This document shows positions 1-8,045 of a stretch of 64,000 nt of DNA, piece by piece. How positions within the stretch are numbered: the stretch's first letter is position 1; each line of letters begins with the position of its first letter. Source of the DNA: Acinetobacter lwoffii (GTDB taxonomy: Bacteria; Pseudomonadota; Gammaproteobacteria; Pseudomonadales; Moraxellaceae); the NCBI RefSeq assembly GCF_024129355.1, contig NZ_JAMXXP010000003.1:124001-188000 (forward strand), read 5' to 3'. The notes below the pieces were generated by a model that saw nothing but the letters and a program-made list of their open reading frames with translations, was not told the origin of the DNA and did no database searches. The position numbers were made by a program, and so were the translations under genes.

Positions 1-1134
1 TTCACGAATTTTAGCATCCAAAGGTAAACGACCCAATAATGGGACTTGATATTGCTCAGACAGTTTATCGCCACCGCCTGTACCAAAAATCTGTTCCTCA
101 AAACCACAATTTGAGCAGATATGGGTCGACATGTTTTCAATCACGCCCATGATCGGAATCTGCACGCGGTTAAACAATTCAATGCCTTTGGTCGCATCCA
201 GCAAGGCCACGTTTTGTGGCGTTGTCACAATTACTGCGCCCGTTACCGGAATACGCTGCGCGAGAGTTAACTGGATATCACCTGTGCCAGGTGGCATATC
301 AATCATCAGCACATCAAGGTCTGGCCATAGGGTCTGATTGAATAACTGCATTAATGCACCCGTGGCTTTTGGACCACGCCAGGCGACTGGAGTATTGTGA
401 TCTCCAGTTAAATGGCCAATTGATAATACCGCCATCCCATAGGCTTCGATAGGGACAAACTGCTCTGCTTCGATCATTGGCGTTTTGCCGGCATTGCCGA
501 GCATAGTCGGAATACTTGGGCCGTAAATATCGGCATCTAGTACGCCTACGCGCAGGCCTAATTTCTGTAGAGCCAAAGCCAGATTTACAGTCGTGGTCGA
601 TTTACCTACGCCACCTTTACCAGATGACACCAGAATCACATTTTGAATCCTTGGGTGTTTTGGAACATCACGCTGTTGCGGCGCAGCTTTTTGAATCGGT
701 GGATTATTTGGATCAGCTTCTTCTGTTTTTGCAGGCTGTGCCGACGCATCAACCACAGGGGGAAGATTGGGTTTTGCTTCCGCTTTAGGCTCGCTTGAAC
801 AGTTTTCACCTTCAGCATGGTTATGCCCGCAACCCCCTTCTTTCTTATGTCCAGTTTTCTGCTGAATCACATGCATATTCAGTTCTTGAATACCACATTT
901 TTGCAAAGCTTCCGCCAGTTCATCATGAATCTGTTGCAGCTGCGCTTTTTCTTCTGGATAGGTATTCAAAGTGATTTGCAGAATCTCACCCTGTACATTG
1001 ACCTGCGTAATACGATCTTTCAAGGCATTGCTGGAATTTGGCAAGATATAGTTTTGCAGTACGTTTTGCACAGCTTCTTCGTTCACCTCCTTGGAAGGCG
1101 AAAAAACCGATTTAAGCGAAGAAAGCCAAGACAT
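1..1134 (-). CDS. mrp: Mrp/ApbC-family iron-sulfur carrier P-loop ATPase (partial, C-terminus off window)
   Basis: Cytoplasmic NTPase of the Mrp/NBP35/ApbC family, which carries and hands over Fe-S clusters. The frame opens at ATG 1134 (MSWLSSLKSVFSPSKEV) and stays open to base 1, giving 378 visible residues; the family is slightly longer, so only the tail is lost. An N-terminal MIP18/DUF59-type domain covers about residues 15-90. A His/Cys-rich linker follows (GGCGHNHAEGENC, about residue 100), unusual in short Mrp proteins and perhaps a metal-binding tether. The deviant Walker A motif SSGKGGVGKSTT lies at about 167-178, followed by DADIYGPS and DMPPGTGD. The CxxC of the family is visible as CSNCG at about 335. 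It seems to be a single gene, in the same direction as the hydrophilin gene but with a 275-base gap. Family assignment is secure; the donor and acceptor proteins cannot be read from sequence. Confidence 0.95.
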   Translation of the reverse strand, partial: MSWLSSLKSVFSPSKEVNEEAVQNVLQNYILPNSSNALKDRITQVNVQGEILQITLNTYPEEKAQLQQIHDELAEALQKCGIQELNMHVIQQKTGHKKEGGCGHNHAEGENCSSEPKAEAKPNLPPVVDASAQPAKTEEADPNNPPIQKAAPQQRDVPKHPRIQNVILVSSGKGGVGKSTTTVNLALALQKLGLRVGVLDADIYGPSIPTMLGNAGKTPMIEAEQFVPIEAYGMAVLSIGHLTGDHNTPVAWRGPKATGALMQLFNQTLWPDLDVLMIDMPPGTGDIQLTLAQRIPVTGAVIVTTPQNVALLDATKGIELFNRVQIPIMGVIENMSTHICSNCGFEEQIFGTGGGDKLSEQYQVPLLGRLPLDAKIRE

Positions 1135-1360
1135 AGGTTACTCCAAAAATGTAGATCGACATGTGAATCGCTTAGTTTAACGGGGTTTTAGGCGAAGGTT
1201 AAGCACTGTATTGGAGAAGATGAAACAGATATCTTCAATTTCCAACCATTTTACTCGGTTTTGTGAAATATTTTATGGAATCTTGGTGAATAGAAATAAT
1301 GAAAGAAAAGAGAGATGGACTATTTTGATGTAATAAATTTTTTTTATTTATCTCGAGCGT

Positions 1361-1409
1361 GTTAAGCCACTTTAACCTTCTGTGATTAAAGTGGCTTAAC
1401 GATCACAGA
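1361..1409. terminator. Long perfect hairpin with an overlapping alternative stem
   Basis: Bases 1361-1374 and 1387-1400 are a perfect 14-bp inverted repeat (GTTAAGCCACTTTA) with a 12-base loop, immediately after the stop of the hydrophilin gene on the minus strand. A second 8-bp inverted repeat, TCTGTGAT at 1379-1386 and ATCACAGA at 1402-1409, overlaps it, so both cannot form together. No T-tract follows on the minus strand (the flank is A-rich), so it is either an mRNA 3'-end stabilising structure or an atypical terminator. Confidence 0.6.
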
Positions 1410-2207
1410 CTATTTATGATTTTTATTGTTTTCAGATTTGTCCTGTTGATCCTTGGTATTTTTATCCTGATCTTGTTTCGATTCATCCTTTTTAGACTGA
1501 GAGTTGCTTTCTGAATCTGTATCTTTGGCATCTTGCTGCTGATCAGCATCACCTTCCTTTGATTGATTATCCTTCATTTTGTTCATCGTATCAGTTGCCA
1601 TCTGTTTCAGTTCAGCGAACTTAACCGAGGCTTCACTGAATAAGTCTGTGATTTTCTGTCTGGTATCTTCAAACTTATGCATGGCTTCATCTTTTAAATT
1701 TGCCATACCTGCCTGCTGATCGGTCTGACCATCTTTAGCATTTTGTTTATCTGACTTGTTAGATGATTTATCTTGAGATGTATGATCCGCTTTGGCCTTT
1801 TTCGTATCATCTGAACCTTGCTCAGCATTTTGCTGGTTGTCAGATTTGCTATGTTTCAGCTCATTCAGAAGCTTTTCACCTTTTTGCAATAGGTCTTCAC
1901 CGATCGCAATCGCTTTGGCTTTTAAGTCATCCATCTTAAAGCTTTCAGTTTTTTTAGCGGACTGATTCTCTTGAGAACTGTCTTTTTGCGCTGATTGCTC
2001 AGCATTTTCCTCTTTACCGTTATGCTGGGTATCAGACTTCTGATTAGCATGGGTCTGGGCACTTTGCCCGTTCTTATGTTCCTGATTATGCTGTTTATCC
2101 AGCTCGTTTTGCTTTTGCTCTTTTGCAAGCTGATCATTCAATTCGCGTGCATGTTGTTCTTTATCTTGATTTTGCTTCGACGTATTGTTTTGGTTCTGCT
2201 GAGTCAT
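1410..2207 (-). CDS. Highly hydrophilic, probably intrinsically disordered LEA/hydrophilin-like protein
   Basis: A 265-residue protein built almost wholly of Q, N, K, D, E, S and H, with no cysteine, no signal peptide and no membrane segment. The N-terminus is low-complexity Q/N/K/E sequence. Two amphipathic helical stretches stand out, about residues 90-120 (FKMDDLKAKAIAIGEDLLQK) and 165-215 (DEAMHKFEDTRQKITDLF), reminiscent of LEA-type helices. The tail is again charged and low in complexity. A strong Shine-Dalgarno (AAGGAGG) sits about 8 bases before ATG 2207, which fixes the start. In A. baumannii, disordered hydrophilins (DtpA, DtpB) are known desiccation-tolerance proteins; this one has the same character, but orthology cannot be claimed without alignment. 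Function as a desiccation or stress protectant is inference. Confidence 0.75.
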   Translation of the reverse strand: MTQQNQNNTSKQNQDKEQHARELNDQLAKEQKQNELDKQHNQEHKNGQSAQTHANQKSDTQHNGKEENAEQSAQKDSSQENQSAKKTESFKMDDLKAKAIAIGEDLLQKGEKLLNELKHSKSDNQQNAEQGSDDTKKAKADHTSQDKSSNKSDKQNAKDGQTDQQAGMANLKDEAMHKFEDTRQKITDLFSEASVKFAELKQMATDTMNKMKDNQSKEGDADQQQDAKDTDSESNSQSKKDESKQDQDKNTKDQQDKSENNKNHK

Positions 2208-2588
2208 GAGGTACCCTCCTTAGGCATATCATATAAACAATCAGCCATTTTTTTAGCACAAAGCATCACGCGAATCGGGCGAAGTAAGTAAACTGCAACA
2301 AAGCCTGTACAAGTTGTTGCTATTGTTTGCAGGATGTAGCATGAGCTGAGTCAAATCTGTATTGAAAAGCTATATGCTAAAGATGATGCAGGCTTTTGTA
2401 TTCGGGCTGTCCAAGTCCATCTATTCGCAGGGTTTCAGCAAAGTATTTCTTTGCAATTCTGTCAGCACACTTCTACCCTGCTAATTCAAATTCCGTCATG
2501 GCGTAATTTTCAAAGCTAAAGGGCGCATGTTGCCAATCCACATCAGCTGTTTATAGAATGCAAATTTATCATGAGACATTACTTCAGG
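2208..2588. other. Intergenic region with small inverted repeats, no convincing gene
   Basis: About 380 bases between two minus-strand genes. It must hold the promoter of the hydrophilin gene. It contains a small perfect hairpin (GCAAAG-TATTT-CTTTGC, around 2442-2458) nested in a GCAGGGT/ACCCTGC pair (about 2429-2483). A 27-codon minus-strand frame (2496-2579) is too short and weakly supported to call. Confidence 0.4.
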
Positions 2589-3392
2589 TTAGGCACGCAA
2601 AGTACTCATAAAGCTGACCGCAGAGAACAACCATATAAACAGAATGAAGCTGCGTGCTTGATTGAAATTGTCTACATCTGTGCCATGTAGCATGTTGTGC
2701 CGGGTCATGGTCACATTCGAGCTTGAATCCATTTTATAGGCAGCAAGTTCAGCAAAATACGGATTCAGTTCAATGGCGATTTTGAACTTATGCCACAGGC
2801 TTTTAATTTCATTGCCTTTTAAACCCGGTACAATTTTATAGACATCGACAAACTTGGTGCCATTTTGCTTTAAAAAGCCTGTTTTGATCAGAATATCAGT
2901 CAAAATGCCTTCAAGTTGTGCATAGACATTGGGAATACAACCACTGTAAAAACCAAGCTTGTACATTTTCAAGCTTTCAAGCAGCACCTGGCGACGCTTG
3001 GCTTTAATCTCTTCATCAATCTCTAAGGCATCAAAGGCTTTGAGCATTTCAGTTTGGAAATATTCGCTATTGATCATATCGAGTAAATTAAATTGCTCAA
3101 CATCTTCAAATTGGTGAATGGTTGGCCAAAAATGCATGAGGTTTAAAGCATCATTGGCAAACTTCGCGCCAATCGGTTGATCCAACTGATCTGCAAGCAC
3201 TTGGAAGTAAGCATCTTGCTCTGCCAAGCCCGATAAGGTTTTAATTAAAAGTGTATGTTCATCTGCCGAGATGCCTTCAAGATAAGCTTTTGCATCTTTT
3301 AAAATCTGACTGCCCAATTGTTTTTGACTCGCAGCATTTTGCTTAATACGCGTGACAGGTTGGTCGAAATCCAAATCATCTTCGTCAATCAT
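2589..3392 (-). CDS. Hypothetical protein with a HEPN-like RxxxxH motif near the C-terminus
   Basis: A 267-residue soluble protein that I do not recognise as a named family. The N-terminus is acidic (MIDEDDLDFDQ), followed by helical sequence throughout. Residues from about 145 read LKMYKLGFYSGCIPNVYAQLEGI, and near the C-terminus comes TRHNMLHGTDVDNFNQAR, followed by a hydrophobic helix. The RHNMLHG element fits the R-x4-6-H signature of HEPN-type domains, many of which are RNases or act in abortive infection or toxin systems; the GxYxxAIPxxxxQLEGI stretch resembles that seen in Abi-like HEPN proteins. The gene stands alone, divergent from metG, with only a weak Shine-Dalgarno and no antitoxin-like partner. 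HEPN assignment is inference; the open frame of this length is solid. Confidence 0.75.
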   Translation of the reverse strand: MIDEDDLDFDQPVTRIKQNAASQKQLGSQILKDAKAYLEGISADEHTLLIKTLSGLAEQDAYFQVLADQLDQPIGAKFANDALNLMHFWPTIHQFEDVEQFNLLDMINSEYFQTEMLKAFDALEIDEEIKAKRRQVLLESLKMYKLGFYSGCIPNVYAQLEGILTDILIKTGFLKQNGTKFVDVYKIVPGLKGNEIKSLWHKFKIAIELNPYFAELAAYKMDSSSNVTMTRHNMLHGTDVDNFNQARSFILFIWLFSAVSFMSTLRA

Positions 3393-3617
3393 GGTTTTCT
3401 AGCTCAAAGCTTTTACATCAATGACCTATTATTACTGTTATTTGCAGCGCAATATAGAGAAATCTACATTTCCAAGACATTCTGTAAATACAAAGACATT
3501 TAGACACGAATTATCGTTGAAAGGGACTTGATTCACTTAAAGGATTGCTTTGTATTCGGACGTGCATCAGGTAAAATCATGCACCTTGCATAATATACGA
3601 ATGAGAGAGTCATATCC

Positions 3618-5678
3618 GTGCGTAATATCTTAGTCACTAACGCCCTTCCATACGCCAATGGCCCGATTCATATGGGTCACCTACTCGGTTATATCCAAGC
3701 TGATATTTGGGTACGTGCGATGCGTGCAATGGGCCATGATGTGACTTATGTCTGTGCGGATGATGCTCACGGAACTGCGATCATGCTGCGTGCCGAAGCG
3801 AATGGCATTTCACCTGAAGCGCAAATTGCCAATGTGCAAAAAGAACACATTCGTGACTTTGACGGTTTCGGTGTGCATTTCGATCATTATGATTCTACGC
3901 ATAGCGATACCAACCGTGCCCGTGCGTCAGAAATCTATGTAAAAAACCGCGATGCTGGCAATATCGCTGTTCGCCCGGTGACCCAGCTTTTTGATCCTGA
4001 AAAAGGCATGTTCCTGTCAGACCGTTTCATTAAAGGCACCTGTCCTAAATGTAAGGCGGAAGATCAGTACGGCGACTCATGTGAAGTCTGCGGTGCAACT
4101 TATAATGCGACAGAGTTGTTGAATCCGCATTCCACTTTAAGTGGCGCAACTCCAGTCGAAAAATCATCTGATCATTACTTCTTTAAATTGCCAAATTTTG
4201 GTGAATACCTGCAAAGATGGACTCGTGATGAAGGTCGCTTGCCGGTATCGATTGCCAACAAGCTGGACGAATGGTTTGAAAATGGCTTGAACGACTGGGA
4301 CATCTCACGTGATGCGCCATACTTCGGTTTTGAAATTCCAGATGCGCCAAACAAATATTTCTATGTTTGGGTGGATGCGCCGATTGGTTATATGTCGAGC
4401 TTTGAAAACTACATCAAAACCAAACGTCCTGAATTGAATTTTGATGACTACTGGAAAAAAGATTCTGAAAATGAGGTCTATCACTTCATTGGTAAAGACA
4501 TCGTGTATTTCCATGCCCTGTTCTGGCCGGCAATGCTTGAAGGTGCAAACTACCGCACGCCATCAGGCTTATTCGTGAATGGTTTCTTGACTGTCAATGG
4601 CCAAAAGATGTCAAAATCTCGCGGCACATTTATTAAAGCGGAAACCTATTTAGAGCATTTAAATCCTGAATATCTACGCTATTACTTCGCGTCGAAACTT
4701 TCTGACAAAGTTGAAGATTCTGACCTGAACCTTGATGATTTCGTTCAGAAAGTAAATTCAGATTTGGTCGGTAAAGTCGTGAATATTGCCAGCCGTTGTG
4801 CAAAATTCATTAACACCAAATTTGATAACAAGTTAAGCACGACATGTGCTGAACCTGAATTGGTACAAAGCTTTATTGATGCCGGTAGTTCAATTGCTCA
4901 AGCTTATGAAGCACGTGAATTCTCTGCGGCGATTCGTGAAATCATGGCACTGGCAGACAAAGCCAACCAGTACATCGACGAGAAAAAGCCTTGGGCACTT
5001 GCTAAGCAAGAAGGTCAGGAACAACAAGTGCATGATGTATGCTCTGTGGGGATCAACCTGTTCCGTCAATTGGCAGTTTACTTGGCTCCTGTATTGCCGA
5101 CACTAGCTCAACAGGTTCAAGGTTTCTTGCAACTTGAAAGCTTCGATTTTGCTTCTCGCAAAACCATTCTAGTGGGTCATGAAATTGCATTGTTCCAACC
5201 CTTAATGCAACGTGTAGATCCAAAAGCGGTTGCTGCCATGGTGGATGCATCTAAAGATTCTTTAGCTGCTCCTGCTGCTGAACCAGCAAAAGCTGAGAAG
5301 AAAAAAGAGAAGAAGATTGAAAAGAAAGCTGAACCTAAAGTCGGTGAAGCTGAAATCATTAATATTGATGATTTTATGAAAGTTGACCTGCGTGTGGCTG
5401 AAGTTTTGGAAGCGGCTACGGTTGAAGGTTCTGACAAACTGCTTCAACTCACTTTAAACGTTGGTGAAGCTGAGCCACGTAATGTGTTCAGTGGTATTCG
5501 TGAGTTTTACCAACCTGAAGACTTAAAAGGTAAACTGGTGGTGATGGTGGCAAACCTTGCGCCACGTAAAATGCGTTTTGGGATCTCTAACGGTATGGTG
5601 CTAGCTGCGGGTAATGGCGACGGTGTTTGGGTGATTTCACCTGAATCTGGTGCTAAACCGGGTGATAAAGTGTCTTAA
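3618..5678 (+). CDS. metG: Methionyl-tRNA synthetase
   Basis: Class I aminoacyl-tRNA synthetase charging tRNA-Met, 686 residues, the dimeric long form. Start is GTG 3618, giving [24 protein letters not shown]; a nearby ATG at 3601 is out of frame. The HIGH-type motif HMGH is at about residues 18-21, a zinc-binding knuckle [18 protein letters not shown] at about 140-158, and KMSKS at about 330. An Ala/Lys/Glu-rich linker at about 540-575 ([16 protein letters not shown]) joins the catalytic and anticodon part to a C-terminal tRNA-binding OB-fold (EMAP-like, about 585-686), as in E. coli MetG. A strong intrinsic terminator follows. It appears to be a single-gene transcript, divergent from the HEPN-like gene. 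Confidence 0.98.
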   Translation: MRNILVTNALPYANGPIHMGHLLGYIQADIWVRAMRAMGHDVTYVCADDAHGTAIMLRAEANGISPEAQIANVQKEHIRDFDGFGVHFDHYDSTHSDTNRARASEIYVKNRDAGNIAVRPVTQLFDPEKGMFLSDRFIKGTCPKCKAEDQYGDSCEVCGATYNATELLNPHSTLSGATPVEKSSDHYFFKLPNFGEYLQRWTRDEGRLPVSIANKLDEWFENGLNDWDISRDAPYFGFEIPDAPNKYFYVWVDAPIGYMSSFENYIKTKRPELNFDDYWKKDSENEVYHFIGKDIVYFHALFWPAMLEGANYRTPSGLFVNGFLTVNGQKMSKSRGTFIKAETYLEHLNPEYLRYYFASKLSDKVEDSDLNLDDFVQKVNSDLVGKVVNIASRCAKFINTKFDNKLSTTCAEPELVQSFIDAGSSIAQAYEAREFSAAIREIMALADKANQYIDEKKPWALAKQEGQEQQVHDVCSVGINLFRQLAVYLAPVLPTLAQQVQGFLQLESFDFASRKTILVGHEIALFQPLMQRVDPKAVAAMVDASKDSLAAPAAEPAKAEKKKEKKIEKKAEPKVGEAEIINIDDFMKVDLRVAEVLEAATVEGSDKLLQLTLNVGEAEPRNVFSGIREFYQPEDLKGKLVVMVANLAPRKMRFGISNGMVLAAGNGDGVWVISPESGAKPGDKVS

Positions 5679-5700
5679 GTTTAGGTTTTGAGAAAAGAAA

Positions 5701-5729
5701 AGCCTCTACGTATGTAGGGGCTTTTTTAT
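5701..5729. terminator. Intrinsic terminator after metG
   Basis: Stem AGCCTCTAC / GTAGGGGCT with a four-base loop, followed by a run of seven T on the plus strand, 22 bases after the metG stop. Confidence 0.85.
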
Positions 5730-5820
5730 ATCATCAGTTAAATTTACTTTCTTGATTTTTAATATTTTCAATATAAAATCAATGCGCTTTTTTATTCTTT
5801 TATAATTATTCGGGGTAAGC

Positions 5821-6177
5821 ATGAAAAAATTATTAGTTTCAGTTCTAGCGATGTCTACAATTGCATTTACAGGTTGTTCGGTACGTATGGCTGACATGAC
5901 AGTTGCATCTACTAAAAACTACAACCTAAACTCAAACCAGTTTGTGAAAGGTGAACGTGTTAAAGGTGAAGATAAAGTTCCTGTGATTTTATTCCCACTT
6001 GGTATTCCTAACTTCAAAACAGCAGTAGATCGCGCAATTGAAAAAGACCGTTGTGCTGTTGCACTTTCTGATGTGGTAATTACTCAGCTTAATCAAGCAT
6101 TTATTATTGGCCAGATTGGCTATCGTGTAGAAGGCACTCAAGTGATTGACCGTTCTCAGCCTGAATGTGCTAAATAA
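5821..6177 (+). CDS. Small predicted lipoprotein of unknown function
   Basis: 118-residue precursor with a classic lipoprotein signal: MKK start, hydrophobic core VSVLAMSTIAF, lipobox FTGC with the acylated Cys at residue 20. The mature part (about 99 residues) begins SVRMADMTVASTKNYNLN and contains a Pro/Leu/Ile-rich VPVILFPLGIPNF segment; Cys is also present at two later positions, which could form a periplasmic disulfide. It is flanked by terminators on both sides, so it is monocistronic. I do not recognise a named family; similar small lipoproteins occur in Acinetobacter. Residue 21 is Ser, which by the usual sorting rule favours outer-membrane delivery. Confidence 0.85.
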   Translation: MKKLLVSVLAMSTIAFTGCSVRMADMTVASTKNYNLNSNQFVKGERVKGEDKVPVILFPLGIPNFKTAVDRAIEKDRCAVALSDVVITQLNQAFIIGQIGYRVEGTQVIDRSQPECAK

Positions 6178-6190
6178 GTTATAAATATAA

Positions 6191-6219
6191 AAAAGCCTCT
6201 ATCTCTAGAGGCTTTTTTA
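6191..6219. terminator. Bidirectional intrinsic terminator
   Basis: AAAAGCCTCTA / TAGAGGCTTTTTT hairpin with four-base loop between convergent genes (the lipoprotein gene on plus, a small membrane protein gene on minus). Confidence 0.85.
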
Positions 6220-6231
6220 TTGCTGGGTCAC

Positions 6232-6381
6232 TTAGCCTTGCAACACAAATTCCCAAATCACATAGCCCAGTCCAAAGCCCAGTAGTGAATATAAGGTAAT
6301 AATGAAAAATACAAAGCTGGCATTGTTTTTTCTTTTCCAAAAACTCATCGCGACACCCAAAGCTTGTTCGTAATACCCCAT
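6232..6381 (-). CDS. Small single-TM membrane protein (49 aa)
   Basis: Minus-strand frame MGYYEQALGVAMSFWKRK..., ending LGYVIWEFVLQG before TAA at 6232. After a basic segment (FWKRKNNAS) comes one clear membrane helix (FVFFIITLYSLLGFGLGYVIW), which random frames of this size rarely show. An alternative ATG at 6348 (MSFWKRKNN) would give 38 residues; neither start has a strong Shine-Dalgarno. The gene ends against a bidirectional terminator, which supports it being real. Function unknown. Confidence 0.5.
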   Translation of the reverse strand: MGYYEQALGVAMSFWKRKNNASFVFFIITLYSLLGFGLGYVIWEFVLQG

Positions 6382-6616
6382 GTTAACGAGCTTTTCATAA
6401 AAAGTGAAATGTATCTAAGCATTTTATTTATAATAATATTTTCATCAAAAATAAATTCTTTACTTTCAAAAAATCAATATACAGATTCAGACTTAATTTT
6501 TAGTACAGATGCCAAATCGGCACTTCTATTTTAAAAAATGGTAAATATATTCATATTCTTTTTTGCTGGCATCCGTGCTAATACATAGAATTGACTTTAA
6601 TTACATAAGAATAGCC

Positions 6617-7597
6617 ATGAAATACTTCACCTCTTCTCTCGTCATGTCACTGCTTGCTATAGGTTCAATGGCGGGTATCTCTCAAATACATGCACAAACC
6701 GTTTCTAGCACCCAACAACAAAAACAGGTTCCGGGGTATTATCAGCATAACTTCGGGAATTACCAGGTTACTGCCCTGCTGGATGGTACCAATTATTTGT
6801 CCAAAGCCTTATTTAAAGATATTCCAGCAGCCCAAGCCGACCAGATCTTGAAAAAATACTACGTCGACCAAGCTAAAGGCATCCAGACCTCCGTGAATGC
6901 CTTTCTGGTAAATACAGCCAAAGAACTGGTTCTGGTCGATAGCGGAACTTCAAGCTGTAATGGTCCACACCTAGGTTCAGTCTATTCCAATTTACAGGCT
7001 TCAGGACATAAACCTGAACAGGTGAATGCCATCCTGCTCACGCATTTACATGCTGACCATGTATGCGGTATCAGTAATAATAGTGTTGCCAATTTCCCTA
7101 ATGCCAACATTTATGTGTCTCAAGCTGAACTGGATTTCTGGATGAATCCCAAAACGGTAGAAAAATTACCAAAAGCCAAGCAGGCAGGTTTTTTGGGTAC
7201 AGTCGATAAAATCAAGAAAGCCATTGCCCCCTATCAGGCCAAGAATCAGCTCAAAACCTTTAAAACTGGCGATAAAATCCATGCTTTCGATGTCATCAGT
7301 TCGGCTGGACATACACCGGGGCATTTTGGTTTTAGCTTAAAATCTAAAGGTCAGCAGATAGTGTTTATTGGAGATATTGTGCACTCACATACGCTGCAGT
7401 TTGATCGCCCACAGACCGGCGTTGACTTTGATGTCGATCCGAAAAAGGCGATCGAAACCCGCTTAAAATATTTTGCTGAATATGCGAAAAATGGTCAGAC
7501 GGTAGCAGCACCACATTTGCCATTTCCGGGGATTGGACATATTTATTCTAAAGACAATAAAAGCTATCAATGGATTCCGGTACATTTTAAAGATTAA
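6617..7597 (+). CDS. Secreted metallo-beta-lactamase-fold hydrolase
   Basis: 326-residue exported metal hydrolase. The start ATG 6617 was chosen because it opens directly into a Sec signal peptide (MKYFTSSLVMSLLAIGSMAG, cleavage likely after IHA); the frame is open 18 codons further upstream but those residues do not look like coding sequence. The HxHxDH metal motif (HLHADH) lies at residues 143-148, with the further ligands H232 (SAGHTPGH), D252 (IGDIVH) and H299 (PHLPFPGIG), so the two-metal site is complete. The layout (NAFLVNTAKELVLVDSGT ... ) resembles the group holding AHL lactonases and methyl parathion hydrolase, more than antibiotic beta-lactamases. Substrate is unknown. It is a single gene with its own terminator. 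Confidence 0.88.
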   Translation: MKYFTSSLVMSLLAIGSMAGISQIHAQTVSSTQQQKQVPGYYQHNFGNYQVTALLDGTNYLSKALFKDIPAAQADQILKKYYVDQAKGIQTSVNAFLVNTAKELVLVDSGTSSCNGPHLGSVYSNLQASGHKPEQVNAILLTHLHADHVCGISNNSVANFPNANIYVSQAELDFWMNPKTVEKLPKAKQAGFLGTVDKIKKAIAPYQAKNQLKTFKTGDKIHAFDVISSAGHTPGHFGFSLKSKGQQIVFIGDIVHSHTLQFDRPQTGVDFDVDPKKAIETRLKYFAEYAKNGQTVAAPHLPFPGIGHIYSKDNKSYQWIPVHFKD

Positions 7598-7627
7598 TTG
7601 AATACTTCAATAATTTTATCTAAGCAT

Positions 7628-7660
7628 GAAACCCTAATTTTTTAGGGTTTCATTTATTTT
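7628..7660 (+). terminator. Terminator after the MBL-fold hydrolase gene
   Basis: GAAACCCTAA / TTAGGGTTTC inverted repeat (10 bp) followed by ATTTATTTT, 30 bases after the stop codon. Confidence 0.75.
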
Positions 7661-8045
7661 AAATATCCTTCAGCCAGATTCCCTATGACTTGGTAAATTT
7701 AAAACTTGAATGACGCTTTGAAATTTAAAAGCAATAGTTTCGTTTAGTTTTAAATTTTTTCTTAAAAATCTTTTACTTTTTACGTGCACCTTTAGCATGC
7801 TTTTTTAGCACCGTTTTTCTTACGATAAATATAAAAACCTAAAAATATAATATAAATCTGAATTTTATGAACTCTCGCCATGTCTTAGTTTGGTGCAAAA
7901 AAATAGTAACGTGCTTTATATCGAGTCTTATCAATTTCAAGAAATTCTTCATCAAAATTTCCCTTGCTTAGCCCTCTTCTACAATCAATTTGCCTCTATA
8001 TACTGATTTTCTTTTGTGATCCCGCGCACTAAATTGGAACGCACC
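7661..8045. other. AT-rich intergenic region upstream of the ammonium transporter
   Basis: About 385 bases, very AT-rich, with several T- and A-runs. It should hold the amt promoter. I looked for a sigma-54 (GG-N10-GC) element and saw no convincing one. A 29-codon minus-strand frame (MARVHKIQIYIIFLG...) is not supported. Confidence 0.35.

Noticed and set aside
131..337. Plus-strand frame inside mrp
   Set aside because: Antisense shadow of mrp, which has intact Mrp motifs on the minus strand.
2496..2579. 27-codon minus-strand frame (MSHDKFAFYKQLMW...) and a second overlapping peptide in another frame
   Set aside because: Could be a gene remnant, but neither is long or conserved enough to judge by eye.
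7785..7880. 29-codon minus-strand frame (MARVHKIQIYIIFLG...)
   Set aside because: Too short, AT-driven, no ribosome site; sits in the amt promoter region.
8016..8045. GTG start upstream of amt
   Set aside because: Would add ten residues before the first helix; ATG 8046 fits the family better.
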